A DNA stretch of 64,000 nt from Haloprofundus salinisoli. Its GTDB lineage: Archaea > Halobacteriota > Halobacteria > Halobacteriales > Haloferacaceae. Shown here one piece after another: positions 26,044 through 33,488 of this stretch. The notes under the pieces are model-generated. The model did not search any database and was not told where the DNA came from. It saw only the letters and a list, made by a program, of their open reading frames with translations. The stretch is taken from positions 310,001-374,000 of the forward strand of contig NZ_CP083663.1 in NCBI RefSeq assembly GCF_020097815.1, in the 5' to 3' direction. The stretch's first letter is position 1; each line of letters starts with the position of its first letter. The position numbers and the translations under genes were made by a program.

Positions 26044-26457
26044 TCAACGAACGGGGCGGAACCGGTAACCGTCCCACTCCTGGCTCTCCTTCTCGCGGAT
26101 ACCGGCGTCGGGGTCGCGGAGTTCCTCGGCGTAGACGGGTTCGACTTCGTCGCCGATCGCCACGTCCGGATTCTCGTCGTCGACGTCGAGTTGGCCGATG
26201 GCGCCGACCGGTTCGCCGTCGACGTCGAACTCGACGATAGCCAGCGAGTTCGGCGCGCGGACGCCCGGCGGCGTCGCCGTGCTCGTCGTCCACGTGACGA
26301 TAGTGGCGGTGTACTCACTCAGGTCGACAGTGTCGACCGGTTGCTCGCCGTCGGGACCGAGCGGGTGCGGCGGGTAGGTGATGCTGCCGTCGGAGTAGCG
26401 AGCCGCTTCCATGGGTGGGGTGTCGTCGTGCGCGTCGCGTTCGGTGGTTTCGCTCAT
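26044..26457 (-). CDS. DUF35-like OB-fold acyl-CoA partner lacking zinc-ribbon cysteines
   Basis: 137 aa. The C-terminal half fits the DUF35 OB-fold (YTATIVTWTTST, NSLAIVEFDVDGEPVGAIGQL, VAIGDEVEPVYAEE). DUF35 proteins normally start with a rubredoxin-like zinc ribbon (two CxxC pairs) and bind thiolase or HMG-CoA synthase to shuttle CoA. Here the corresponding part (ITYPPHPLGPDGEQP) has none, and the entire protein has no cysteine. Its ATG overlaps the thiolase stop by four bases, showing tight coupling. It probably acts as the scaffold subunit of that thiolase. Confidence 0.83.
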   Translation of the reverse strand: MSETTERDAHDDTPPMEAARYSDGSITYPPHPLGPDGEQPVDTVDLSEYTATIVTWTTSTATPPGVRAPNSLAIVEFDVDGEPVGAIGQLDVDDENPDVAIGDEVEPVYAEELRDPDAGIREKESQEWDGYRFRPVR

Positions 26458-27608
26458 CGTTCCGCCTCCAGAATCGTCGTCGTCACGCAGTTACCGAAGC
26501 CGCCGACGTTGCAGGCCAGGCCGGTGTCGGCGTCGACCTGTCGGTCCCCGGCGTCGCGCGTGAGCTGTTTGTATATCTCGTACACCTGCGCGACGCCCGA
26601 CGCGCCGAGGGGGTGGCCCTTCGACTTGAGGCCGCCGGAGGTGTTGATGGGAAGGTCGCCGTCGCGGTCGGTGACGCCCTCCTCGACGGCCTTCCAGCCT
26701 TCGCCTTTCTCGAAGAAGCCGAGGTCCTCTGACTGGAGGAACTCGAGGATGGTGAACATGTCGTGCAGTTCCGCCACGTCGACGTCGTCGGGGCCGAGGT
26801 CGGCCATCTCGTAGGCGATTTCGCTGGAGTTGGCGACGCCACCCATCGTCGTCGGGTCCGCGCGTTCGTGGACGACGTGGGTGTCCGTCGCGCCGCCGAT
26901 ACCCGAGACGACGGCGTACTCGTCGGTGTACTCGCGGGCGACCGACTCGGGACAGAACATGAGCGCCGCGCTCCCGTCGGTGATGGGGCAGAAGTCGTAG
27001 AGTCGAAGCGGGTCGGCGACGACGGGCGACCCGAGGACGGTGTCGAGGTCGACCTCCTTTCTGAACTGCGCGTGGGGGTTGTCGACGCCGTTCTTGTGGT
27101 TCTTGACGGCGACCTTCCCGAGGCTCTCGCGCGGCGCGTCGTACTCGTGGAGGTAGAGTCGTGCGGTGAGTCCCGCGAAACTCGGGAGCGTGACGCCGTG
27201 TTTGTACTCGACGGGATGGGTGAGCGAGGCGATGACGTCGGTGGATTCGGCCGTCGTCCGGTGGGTCATCTTCTCGCCGCCGACCAAGAGGGTCATCTCG
27301 CTCGCGCCGGAGGCGACCGACTGCCAGGCGGCGTAGGTGCCCGCACCGCCCGACGACGAGGTCTGGTCGATACGAGCGGTGTACGCGGGCATCGCCGCGA
27401 GGTCGTGCGCGAGGGCGTTCGAGATACCGGTCTGGCCCTCGAACTCGCCGCTGGCCATGTTCGAGACGTAGAGGTGGTCTATCGCGTCCGGTACGACGCC
27501 CGCGTCGTCGAGACAGCCCCGCCCGGCCTCCGCGAGCAACTCGCGGATCCAGGCGTCGCGCTGTCCGAACTGGGTCATCGACGCACCGATGATCGCTACG
27601 CGTTCCAT
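26454..27608 (-). CDS. Thiolase-fold protein with Ser in place of the nucleophilic Cys
   Basis: 384 aa. Thiolase superfamily: ERVAIIGASMTQFG start, LLVGGEKMTH, LHDMFTILEFLQSEDLGF, GHPLGASGVAQVYE with His332, and CNVGGFG with Cys366. At the position of the acyl-accepting Cys (CASGG in archaeal thiolases) it has SSSGG at residues 84-88, so the nucleophile is Ser84. The codons are unambiguous (TCG TCG TCG on the minus strand). Either the enzyme uses a different chemistry (an acyltransferase or lyase role) or this thiolase is structural. It is coupled to a DUF35 partner that has also lost its cysteines. Lipid side-chain or CoA metabolism is the likely setting. Confidence 0.88.
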   Translation of the reverse strand: MERVAIIGASMTQFGQRDAWIRELLAEAGRGCLDDAGVVPDAIDHLYVSNMASGEFEGQTGISNALAHDLAAMPAYTARIDQTSSSGGAGTYAAWQSVASGASEMTLLVGGEKMTHRTTAESTDVIASLTHPVEYKHGVTLPSFAGLTARLYLHEYDAPRESLGKVAVKNHKNGVDNPHAQFRKEVDLDTVLGSPVVADPLRLYDFCPITDGSAALMFCPESVAREYTDEYAVVSGIGGATDTHVVHERADPTTMGGVANSSEIAYEMADLGPDDVDVAELHDMFTILEFLQSEDLGFFEKGEGWKAVEEGVTDRDGDLPINTSGGLKSKGHPLGASGVAQVYEIYKQLTRDAGDRQVDADTGLACNVGGFGNCVTTTILEAER

Positions 27609-27704
27609 ACCGGACGGGTGCGTGCCACCCGCTTACCGATTTCCCTTCTGGAACGTCGCGCGCGTCTCAAACGGTTTAACCTCCTCGCGGACCGAACGGT
27701 CGGT

Positions 27705-28118
27705 ATGCGCACCGCAGACGCCGCCGCCACCGCCGGCACCGTCGTCAGTCTCGTGCTCCTCGTCGTCGTCGCGGTCCCCTACCTCGTCGTCACCAACCCG
27801 GCGGCACCGCTGTCGGCGTACTACGCCGCCGGCTCCGTCGGTGCGAACAGCGTCGGGTTCCTCTCGGTCATCGCCGCCGTCGCGTTTCTCTCGGGGACGC
27901 GCGGCAACGCCGAACCGGATTTAGTCGCGGGTATCGCCGTCGTCCTCGGGCTCGCAATGGTCGTGCTCTCGCTTCTGTGGGCGACGACCATCGATTCGAC
28001 GCTGCTGTTCAGCTTCCCGCCGGAAGCCGCGTGGATACAGTACCACCGCTGGGCCGTCGTCGCGCTCTCGGCCGTGGTCGCCGTGGTCGCCGGCGTGTAC
28101 GCCCGCGAAGTGGTCTGA
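27705..28118 (+). CDS. Four-helix haloarchaeal membrane protein, function unknown
   Basis: 137 aa with four transmembrane helices: TVVSLVLLVVVAVPYLVV (about 12-30), SVGFLSVIAAVAFLSGT (45-60), LVAGIAVVLGLAMVVLSLLWA (68-90) and AVVALSAVVAVVAGVYA near the C-terminus. Short loops, no catalytic residues seen. Probably a haloarchaeal DUF family (DUF7548 as I recall). Met at 27705 follows a TATA-like GGTTTAACC at about 27672 and starts the first helix; the frame upstream is the antisense of the thiolase. Located between the thiolase and SRP RNA. Confidence 0.77.
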   Translation: MRTADAAATAGTVVSLVLLVVVAVPYLVVTNPAAPLSAYYAAGSVGANSVGFLSVIAAVAFLSGTRGNAEPDLVAGIAVVLGLAMVVLSLLWATTIDSTLLFSFPPEAAWIQYHRWAVVALSAVVAVVAGVYAREVV

Positions 28119-28206
28119 GTCGAATCGGCGTCCGACCGCCGCGCCGTCACCGTGTTCTCACGAGACGAGAGTCGAAAGGCCCTTAAGCCGGACCGGAGTA
28201 TTTTGG

Positions 28207-28520
28207 GGTGGACTAGGTCGGGCAGTTAGGCCCTGCTCTCCTACCCGCCATAGAGTCTTTAGCGGGGACCGAACGTCGGGCGCGTCCGGTCAGACCGGCG
28301 CGGGCCCCGGGAGCCAACGTAGAAACCTCGTCCTGCGGGGACAGCGGTTTCGTGGCGCTCGTCCGCAGGGGCGAACCGTCACGATTCATCGGCGGTACTG
28401 GGTCAGGCGCGGAAGCGAGCAGCCCACCGTCGGACGTGCGTCGCTCGCTGGATCGCGGGGTGGAGGAGGCAACCGGGATTCCCCGTGCCGGAACGCCGGG
28501 CAACCCCGACTGTCCGCACT
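28207..28520 (+). ncRNA. Signal recognition particle (7S) RNA
   Basis: About 314 nt. The S-domain helix 8 core is recognisable at about 28397-28423: GGGTCAGGCGCGGAAGCGAGCAGCCC, made of GGTCAGG, the GGAA tetraloop region and GAGCAGCC that bind SRP54. The 5' part (GACTAGGTCGGGCAGTTAGG) and a GGAGGCAACCGGG segment fit haloarchaeal 7S RNA. The ends pair: GGAC near 28210 with GTCC near 28512. A TATA-like CCTTAAG at about 28181-28187 would start transcription near 28210. Ends are approximate by about 10 nt. The RNA works with SRP54/SRP19 to target membrane proteins. Confidence 0.93.
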
Positions 28521-28631
28521 CATATCTCATATCCACCGTCCCCCGAGCGACCGCATCCGGCGGCCGCCGGCGACGGCGACCGCGTACTATACTCCGGAAC
28601 CCATAGGTCCGGCTGTTCCTAACGACGAGCC

Positions 28632-28901
28632 ATGAGCGAATCCAGCGCCGACGACGTGGAGGCGCGCTACTACGAAACTGCCGACGAGCGCGTCGTGCGG
28701 TTCTCGCGCGAGGGACAGACGGCCGCCATCGCACAGAACGTCGACGGCTACGCGATGTTGAAGGTCCGACCGACCGGCGACAGCGCCGAACTGGAGCGCT
28801 ACTACGGCTTCGACATGGCGCTCGACCACGCCGCCGAACTGCTCGGCGTCTCGGCGCACGAGCTGCCGGTGCCGGACGACGCCAGCGACATGGGGATGTG
28901 A
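28632..28901 (+). CDS. Small acidic haloarchaeal protein, function unknown
   Basis: 89 aa. Starts with an acidic leader; ARYYETADERVVRFSREGQTAAIAQNVDGYAMLKVRP suggests a small beta sheet, followed by a helix (SAELERYYGFDMALDHAAELLG) and a Pro/Asp/Met-rich end. Reminiscent of a haloarchaeal DUF (DUF7111, from memory). It lies just after the SRP RNA on the same strand, with a TATA-like TATACTCC about 45 nt upstream. No partners are evident. Confidence 0.72.
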   Translation: MSESSADDVEARYYETADERVVRFSREGQTAAIAQNVDGYAMLKVRPTGDSAELERYYGFDMALDHAAELLGVSAHELPVPDDASDMGM

Positions 28902-28932
28902 GCGAGTCGAGAACGACCCGAGAGCGGGCGAA

Positions 28933-29610
28933 TCAGCGGCCCCAGTAGAACCGCGGCGCGAGGAACATGTACGCCAGCGCCAGAAAGAGGAGACCGAAGG
29001 CGAACCCGCCGCCGAGACGGTGCGGGAACAGAATCGCCAGCGCCTGCACGACGCCCATCACGAGCGCGTCCTGGGTGTGCAGGTCGGGGTACGGAATCGT
29101 CGTCACCATCAGGACAGCGAGCAAGGCGGTCAATCCGACGAGCGGGAACGGGTCGGTGAACCCGACGAGCACGCCCGCGGCGAGAACCGTCGCCGCGAGC
29201 GTCGTCGGGACGCCGCGCGTCTGGTCGGAGTCGGCGTCGTAGGCGGTGTACATCCCGAGACGAGTGACCGCCAGTACGACGAACAGCGCCGCGACGGCGA
29301 CGGCGACGACGACGCGCAGAGAGTCGAACCCCCACACCGCGCGGACCGCGGCGACGACGACCATCGCGGGAGCGACGCCGAACGACGCCACGTCGGCCAG
29401 CGAGTCGAGGTACGGCCCGGCGTCGGTGCCGCCGTAGCGCCGCGCGAGCACGCCGTCGAGGCCGTCTGCGATGGCGGCCAGCAGAATGAGCCTCGCGGCG
29501 AGGCCCGGATAGACGCTGGCGGTGGCGACGGCGAGAAACCCCAGGCCGGCGTTGCCGACGGTGACCACGTCGGCGATACCCAACCGTCCGACGACGAACC
29601 GGGGGTGCAT
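28933..29610 (-). CDS. pssA: Archaetidylserine synthase (CDP-alcohol phosphatidyltransferase)
   Basis: 225 aa integral membrane enzyme that joins CDP-archaeol and L-serine to make archaetidylserine. The CDP-OH motif is complete: Asp49-x2-Asp52-Gly-x2-Ala-Arg57...Gly65-x3-Asp69-x3-Asp73 (DGLDGVLARRYGG, then GPYLDSLAD). Six to seven helices follow. In haloarchaea this enzyme supplies the phospholipid used by the archaeosortase (ArtA) pathway to anchor surface glycoproteins; no artA gene is in this window. Met at 29610 begins the conserved leader (MHPRFVVGRLGIADVVTVGN); the frame is open upstream but rich in Arg and Cys. Confidence 0.88.
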   Translation of the reverse strand: MHPRFVVGRLGIADVVTVGNAGLGFLAVATASVYPGLAARLILLAAIADGLDGVLARRYGGTDAGPYLDSLADVASFGVAPAMVVVAAVRAVWGFDSLRVVVAVAVAALFVVLAVTRLGMYTAYDADSDQTRGVPTTLAATVLAAGVLVGFTDPFPLVGLTALLAVLMVTTIPYPDLHTQDALVMGVVQALAILFPHRLGGGFAFGLLFLALAYMFLAPRFYWGR

Positions 29611-29764
29611 AGTTTCGGGGTTGCGGAGGCGCGGTATACGTTTTTTTATCCGTCGTCGGGGCCGCTGATGGCGCGTGCGTCGGCGGGCTGTTCGACGACA
29701 CGTCCGTCGACGGTTCGACGCGCAGACCACGCCGCCTTTATCCGACCGGTACCGAGGGCAACGT

Positions 29765-30226
29765 ATGAAGCGACGCGCGTTTCTCGCCGCGGTCGGGGCT
29801 ACCGGACTCACGGCGCTTGCGGGCTGTGGCGGCGTGAGCGGACAGGGGGAGGGCCAAGAGTACGACGTCGGGATGACGGCGGTGGCGTTCGACCCGCCCG
29901 AGATCACGGTTTCCGTCGGCGAGGAGGTCGTCTGGCAGAACACGAGTACCCGAGACCACACGGTTACGGCCTACGAAAACTCCATCCCGGCGGAGGCCGA
30001 CTATTTCGCCAGCGGCGGCTACGAGGACGAACAAGCCGCCCGCGACGCGTGGCGTAACCGAGACAGTGCGATCAACAACGGCGAGACGTTCGCGCACACC
30101 TTCGAGGTACCCGGACGGTACGAGTACGTCTGCCTCCCGCACGAGCGAAGCGGGATGGTCGGGACGGTTATCGTCGAGGAGAGTTCGGCCTCCGGGAATC
30201 AGTCACAGTCGAGCGATCAGTCGTAG
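29765..30226 (+). CDS. Halocyanin-like blue copper lipoprotein
   Basis: 153 aa. Tat-type leader (KRRAFLAAVGATGLTALAG) ends in a lipobox with Cys21, so a lipidated, membrane-anchored extracellular protein is expected. The plastocyanin-like domain keeps the type-1 copper ligands His65 (RDHTVTAY), Cys123 and His126 (YVCLPHERSGM) and Met131. Acts as a mobile electron carrier in haloarchaeal respiration; partner oxidase not in the window. The Ser/Gln C-terminal tail is low complexity. Start at 29765 has the Tat twin Arg at 3-4. Confidence 0.93.
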   Translation: MKRRAFLAAVGATGLTALAGCGGVSGQGEGQEYDVGMTAVAFDPPEITVSVGEEVVWQNTSTRDHTVTAYENSIPAEADYFASGGYEDEQAARDAWRNRDSAINNGETFAHTFEVPGRYEYVCLPHERSGMVGTVIVEESSASGNQSQSSDQS

Positions 30227-30294
30227 TCGAGCGACGGCTCTGAGGTTCGACTCGGAAAAATTCGTGTTCGCGGCGGGAAGCCGACTCGTTCGGC

Positions 30295-30951
30295 TTACTC
30301 GGCTTCTTCGGCGACTTCTTCGGCCACGTCGGACTCGTCGACGTCGACGGCGGCCTCCTCTTCGGCTTCGACCTCTTCGGGACGCGCCTCCAGCGAGAGC
30401 TTCTGGACCTCGACCCGGCGGAGCGGGTAGATGGTCTTCGCCTCGCCGTAGATGGCCGAGGAGAGTCGACCCTCGACGATGCTGTCGATGAGCTGCTCGA
30501 AGCTACGGTCCTCGGCGGCCTCGTTGACGAGGTCGATCATGACCCGCCGAATCGCCTGCTCTTGGCTGCGGTCGGCCTTCTTCGTCGTGAACGCCACGGG
30601 CTGGACCTGGACGCGGTAGTCGTCGGTCGTCAGGACGGTGACGTTCGCCTCGACTTTCGAGGCGCCGCGGCGAACCAGACTGCGCAGGTAGTCGCGCGTC
30701 AGTTCGTGCTGGATGAACTCGGTGTACGCCGAGTCTGAGCCCACGTCGTTGATCTTGAACGTGAGCTTCGTGTTGTTCGCGCCGGCGTCGTCGGTGAGTT
30801 CGCCGAGCGTGGTCTCGATGGTGCGTCCGTACACCATCTCCGGTTCCTCAGCGACGGTCTTGCCGAGTTCGGCCCGGTCGAACTGCTCGGGCGCGAGCAC
30901 GGAGTACCATCGCTTGCCTCGTTTCTGCTTGGATACTGAACGTTCGCTCAT
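30295..30951 (-). CDS. rps3ae: 30S ribosomal protein S3Ae
   Basis: 218 aa. Archaeal/eukaryotic small-subunit protein eS1 (S3ae). QKRGKRWYSVLAPEQFDRAELGKTVAEEPEMVYGRTIETTLGELTDDAGANNTKLTFKI and DYLRSLVRRGASKVEANVTVLTTDDYRVQVQPVAFTTKKADRSQEQAIR are the characteristic central region. A 35-residue acidic tail rich in Glu, Ala and Val is typical of haloarchaea. The start at 30951 overlaps the pcc1 stop by 4 nt, placing it last in the rps15-Cdc45-like-pcc1-rps3ae operon. Confidence 0.96.
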   Translation of the reverse strand: MSERSVSKQKRGKRWYSVLAPEQFDRAELGKTVAEEPEMVYGRTIETTLGELTDDAGANNTKLTFKINDVGSDSAYTEFIQHELTRDYLRSLVRRGASKVEANVTVLTTDDYRVQVQPVAFTTKKADRSQEQAIRRVMIDLVNEAAEDRSFEQLIDSIVEGRLSSAIYGEAKTIYPLRRVEVQKLSLEARPEEVEAEEEAAVDVDESDVAEEVAEEAE

Positions 30952-31190
30952 GTTGTGTCTCTAGCTGCGTCGATGACGGTCTCTGCGACCGTCAGGTTCA
31001 CCACGTAGTCGTCGACCGTGGCCTGTAGGCCGCCGGTCGTCTCCCGCTCGATGACGGTGACGATGCGATTTTCACTCACTGTCGTCGTCATCTCGTCGGT
31101 GTCGTCGGGGGCGAGCGCGGCGGCGACGAGCGCCGCCTCCTCGTGCGTCGTCTCGACGCGGGCGGTTCGCGCACTCGTCGTCTCACTCAT
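30948..31190 (-). CDS. pcc1: KEOPS complex subunit Pcc1
   Basis: 80 aa. KEOPS makes the t6A modification at position 37 of ANN-decoding tRNAs; Pcc1 is the small dimerising subunit that supports the Kae1 catalytic subunit. ARVETTHEEAALVAAALAPDDTDEM and ETTGGLQATVDDYVVNLTVAETVIDAA match the two-strand and helix layout of the family. Overlaps both neighbours by 4 nt (ATGA-type junctions), so it is translationally coupled. A ribosomal protein gene downstream and a replication gene upstream make the operon a mixed growth-related unit. Genes for Kae1/Bud32 are elsewhere. Confidence 0.88.
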   Translation of the reverse strand: MSETTSARTARVETTHEEAALVAAALAPDDTDEMTTTVSENRIVTVIERETTGGLQATVDDYVVNLTVAETVIDAARDTT

Positions 31191-32386
31191 GCGCGAAGCG
31201 CCTCCCGGAACGCCGCGGTGAACGGATGTTGGTCTGTCGTCGATGCGTCCGATGTGGTCGGTGCGTCCGTCTCCTCCGTGTCGAAGCGCGCTTCGCCTTC
31301 GTCTCCGCGTCCGTAGCCCGCGCCGCCGAGTTCGGCGGCCGCCGTCGCCATCGTCTGGCCCAACTCGCAGGAGTCGATGCTCGCGGCGGCGGCGACGCCG
31401 TCGCCGACGACGAGCACGACCGGTTCCGGCGACCGGAAGTCGCGGACCAGTCGCGCAATCGTCGCCACCGCGCCGAGCGAGTCGGCATCCACGCCCGTTC
31501 GCACGACGAAACAGTCGGCGAATCTGGCGGTGTCGGCCTCGCGCAGGACGGTGTGGGCTTCGAGCGCGTGGTTGCGCCACGCGTCGAGCGCGGCCCGCCG
31601 CGTCGCGTCGGTAGCGTGACCGAGCGCGAGCGCGACGCCGGTTCCGGGGCGTTCCCGGGCGACGGTGCAGAGCACGTCCGCGTAGCCTTCGACCGTCTCG
31701 AAGGGGCCGTCCGGCGTCGCGTACGGACGCAGGACGCGGTCGAGCGACTCGACCGCACGCGGCGTCGCGTCGTCGGCCCCTGTCGCGTCGAGCGCGGCGA
31801 GGGAGGCGACGCGGCGGTGCGCGTCGGCGTCGAGTTCGGCCGGCAGGCTCGCTTCGGCGAGCATCGCCCGCGCCGCCTCCACGTCGCCGGAGTACGGCGC
31901 GGAAAGCAGCGTCGAGTGGGCGAGGCCGTCGGCGATCTCGCCGACCGGCACGCCGACGCCGGGACGTCGCGTCACCCCGGCGGCTTCGGCGGCCGACCGA
32001 ATCGAGTCGTAGGCGTCGTCGGCGAGCGACTCGCCGGCCGCGGCGACGCCCGCGAGTGCGAGCGTCGAGTCCGGCGTGTCGCCGAGTTCGCGCGCGGTTC
32101 GGTACGCCGCGAGCGTCGCCGGCGAGTCGTCACCGGGGACGGCGAGCGACGCCGTCGTCGCGCCGACGGAGACGACGGTATCGTTGTCGTCGACGACCGT
32201 CGGATTCGGCCGGAGCTGGACGTGGAACGGAGTGTCGGCGCTCCGCAGCGCACGCGCGAGGATGCCACTCGCGGCCAGCGAGTCGCCGTCGGCGCGCGCG
32301 ACGACCCGGACGAACGGGGCGTCGGCGAGTGCCGAAGCGACGGCGGCGGGGGCGGTCTCGGCGTTGGCGGAGCGCGCAGTCGACAT
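31187..32386 (-). CDS. Cdc45/GAN-like DHH-family protein with degenerate active site
   Basis: 399 aa. Motif I of the RecJ/DHH fold is recognisable (VVARADGDSLAASGILARAL, residues about 28-47), and the central part keeps the family layout (DDNDTVVSVGAT, then ALAGVAAAGESL). No DHH or DHHA1 GGGH motif can be found, so nuclease activity is doubtful. The position between rps15 and pcc1 matches the conserved archaeal location of the GINS-associated RecJ/Cdc45 homologue (GAN in Thermococcales). It is therefore likely the Cdc45-like scaffold of the replicative CMG helicase, in a form close to inactive eukaryotic Cdc45. The C-terminal 50 residues are low complexity. Overlaps pcc1 by 4 nt. Confidence 0.82.
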   Translation of the reverse strand: MSTARSANAETAPAAVASALADAPFVRVVARADGDSLAASGILARALRSADTPFHVQLRPNPTVVDDNDTVVSVGATTASLAVPGDDSPATLAAYRTARELGDTPDSTLALAGVAAAGESLADDAYDSIRSAAEAAGVTRRPGVGVPVGEIADGLAHSTLLSAPYSGDVEAARAMLAEASLPAELDADAHRRVASLAALDATGADDATPRAVESLDRVLRPYATPDGPFETVEGYADVLCTVARERPGTGVALALGHATDATRRAALDAWRNHALEAHTVLREADTARFADCFVVRTGVDADSLGAVATIARLVRDFRSPEPVVLVVGDGVAAAASIDSCELGQTMATAAAELGGAGYGRGDEGEARFDTEETDAPTTSDASTTDQHPFTAAFREALRA

Positions 32387-32392
32387 CTCAGA

Positions 32393-32857
32393 TTATTCGA
32401 GGAGTTCGACGGCGACGTCGTAGCTGTAGCGGAACGACGGGTCGAGCGCGTCGCCTCGGTAGTAGTTGACGAGACGGCGAATCTTCGACTCGGTGTTCTG
32501 CAGGGCGCGACGGTTCTGGTGGTCCTGCGGGTTGCGTTGGACGTGCTCGCGGAGGCGAATCGCGCGCTGCATCAGGTTCTTGAGGTCCTCGGGAAGGTCG
32601 TCCGAGGCGTCGTTCTCGTCGAGAATCTCGGTGATTTTCTTGCCGGTCGCGAGCTTGACGTTCGGGACCGGGGTGCCTTTGACGCCTTCGTCGCGCAGTT
32701 TCAGGCCGATGACGCTTGGGTCGTGGCCCTGCTCTGCGAGTTCGACGACGCGCTGTTCGACGTCGTCCGCGTCGACGTCACTCCACTCGGGGGCTTCGTC
32801 TGTCGCCGGGCGGTCCGAACCGGACGAGCCGCGGCGACGGGTGTGCATTCGTGCCAT
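32393..32857 (-). CDS. rps15: 30S ribosomal protein S15
   Basis: 154 aa uS15 of the archaeal/eukaryotic type. The N-terminal extension MARMHTRRRGSSGSDRP and block PEWSDVDADDVEQRVVELAEQGHDPSVIGLKLRDEGVKGTPVPN precede the core (PEDLKNLMQRAIRLREHVQRNPQDHQNRRALQNTESKIRRLVNYYRG). The first gene of a four-gene operon; a 6-nt gap separates it from the Cdc45-like gene. Upstream frame extension to 32929 was rejected because MARMHTR is universal in the family. The region upstream (32858-33142) should hold the operon promoter. Confidence 0.96.
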   Translation of the reverse strand: MARMHTRRRGSSGSDRPATDEAPEWSDVDADDVEQRVVELAEQGHDPSVIGLKLRDEGVKGTPVPNVKLATGKKITEILDENDASDDLPEDLKNLMQRAIRLREHVQRNPQDHQNRRALQNTESKIRRLVNYYRGDALDPSFRYSYDVAVELLE

Positions 32858-33142
32858 AGTTCGAAATTGGAACGGCACTGACCGCAGAAAGCGTGACCGA
32901 CGGCTGTCGGTGCACTTCCGCAATCCCAAGCCCGGAGAGAGAACCCGGGCGAGTCAGAGTTGCGGCCGTGCTGTTCCCACAGGTGGGTACCCCCCTCGGA
33001 GGTTAAACCGTTTCGACTCGTCGCGGTGGACTCGCGGGCGTCGAGGACGCGATGGTCGCCCGACGGCGTGCGGATGTGACGCACGCGCTCTATGAGTCGA
33101 AGCCCTTATTACTCGGTCTGAGATACGTGAGAGTGCAGACGA

Positions 33143-33214
33143 GGGCTCGTAGATCAGTGGTAGATCGTTCCCTTGGCAGGGGAAAGGCCCGGGGTTCAAA
33201 TCCCCGCGAGTCCA
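33143..33214 (+). tRNA. tRNA-Ala (GGC anticodon)
   Basis: 72 nt cloverleaf. Acceptor GGGCTCG/CGAGTCC has the G3:U70 wobble pair diagnostic for alanine, A73 follows, CCA not encoded. Anticodon loop TTGGCAG reads GGC. T-arm CCGGG-GTTCAAAT-CCCCG region is normal. No intron. Confidence 0.95.
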
Positions 33215-33246
33215 TCTTCTTCGGTCGTTTCACTCCCTCAGTCTAT

Positions 33247-33303
33247 GGGCTCGCGTAGTCACACTCACTCGCTTCGCTCGTTCGCGTGACCCCCACGAGT
33301 CCA
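33247..33303 (+). repeat. Mini tRNA-Ala-derived element
   Basis: 33 nt after tRNA-Ala, GGGCTCG (33247-33253) and CGAGTCCA (33296-33303) repeat both acceptor halves of the tRNA exactly, including G3:U70 and the discriminator A. Between them are 42 nt with GTCAC...GTGAC ends and a CGCTTCGCTCG core instead of the tRNA body. It looks like a deleted or rearranged tRNA copy. Confidence 0.6.
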
Positions 33304-33488
33304 CTCGAACTGCTTTCTCGGGGAGCGTTTGACAGTGAGCGCCCCGTTCGAGCAGCGCCCGGGTTTTTGCGACTACTTCGAGTAGTGCACGTCGCAGTTG
33401 CCGGAACGGCTGGATTCGCCGGCCACGAACCCGACCGAAAACCGAGTCGGCGACCCGTCGCTACGAGCGGACGACGGACGCGACGCGT

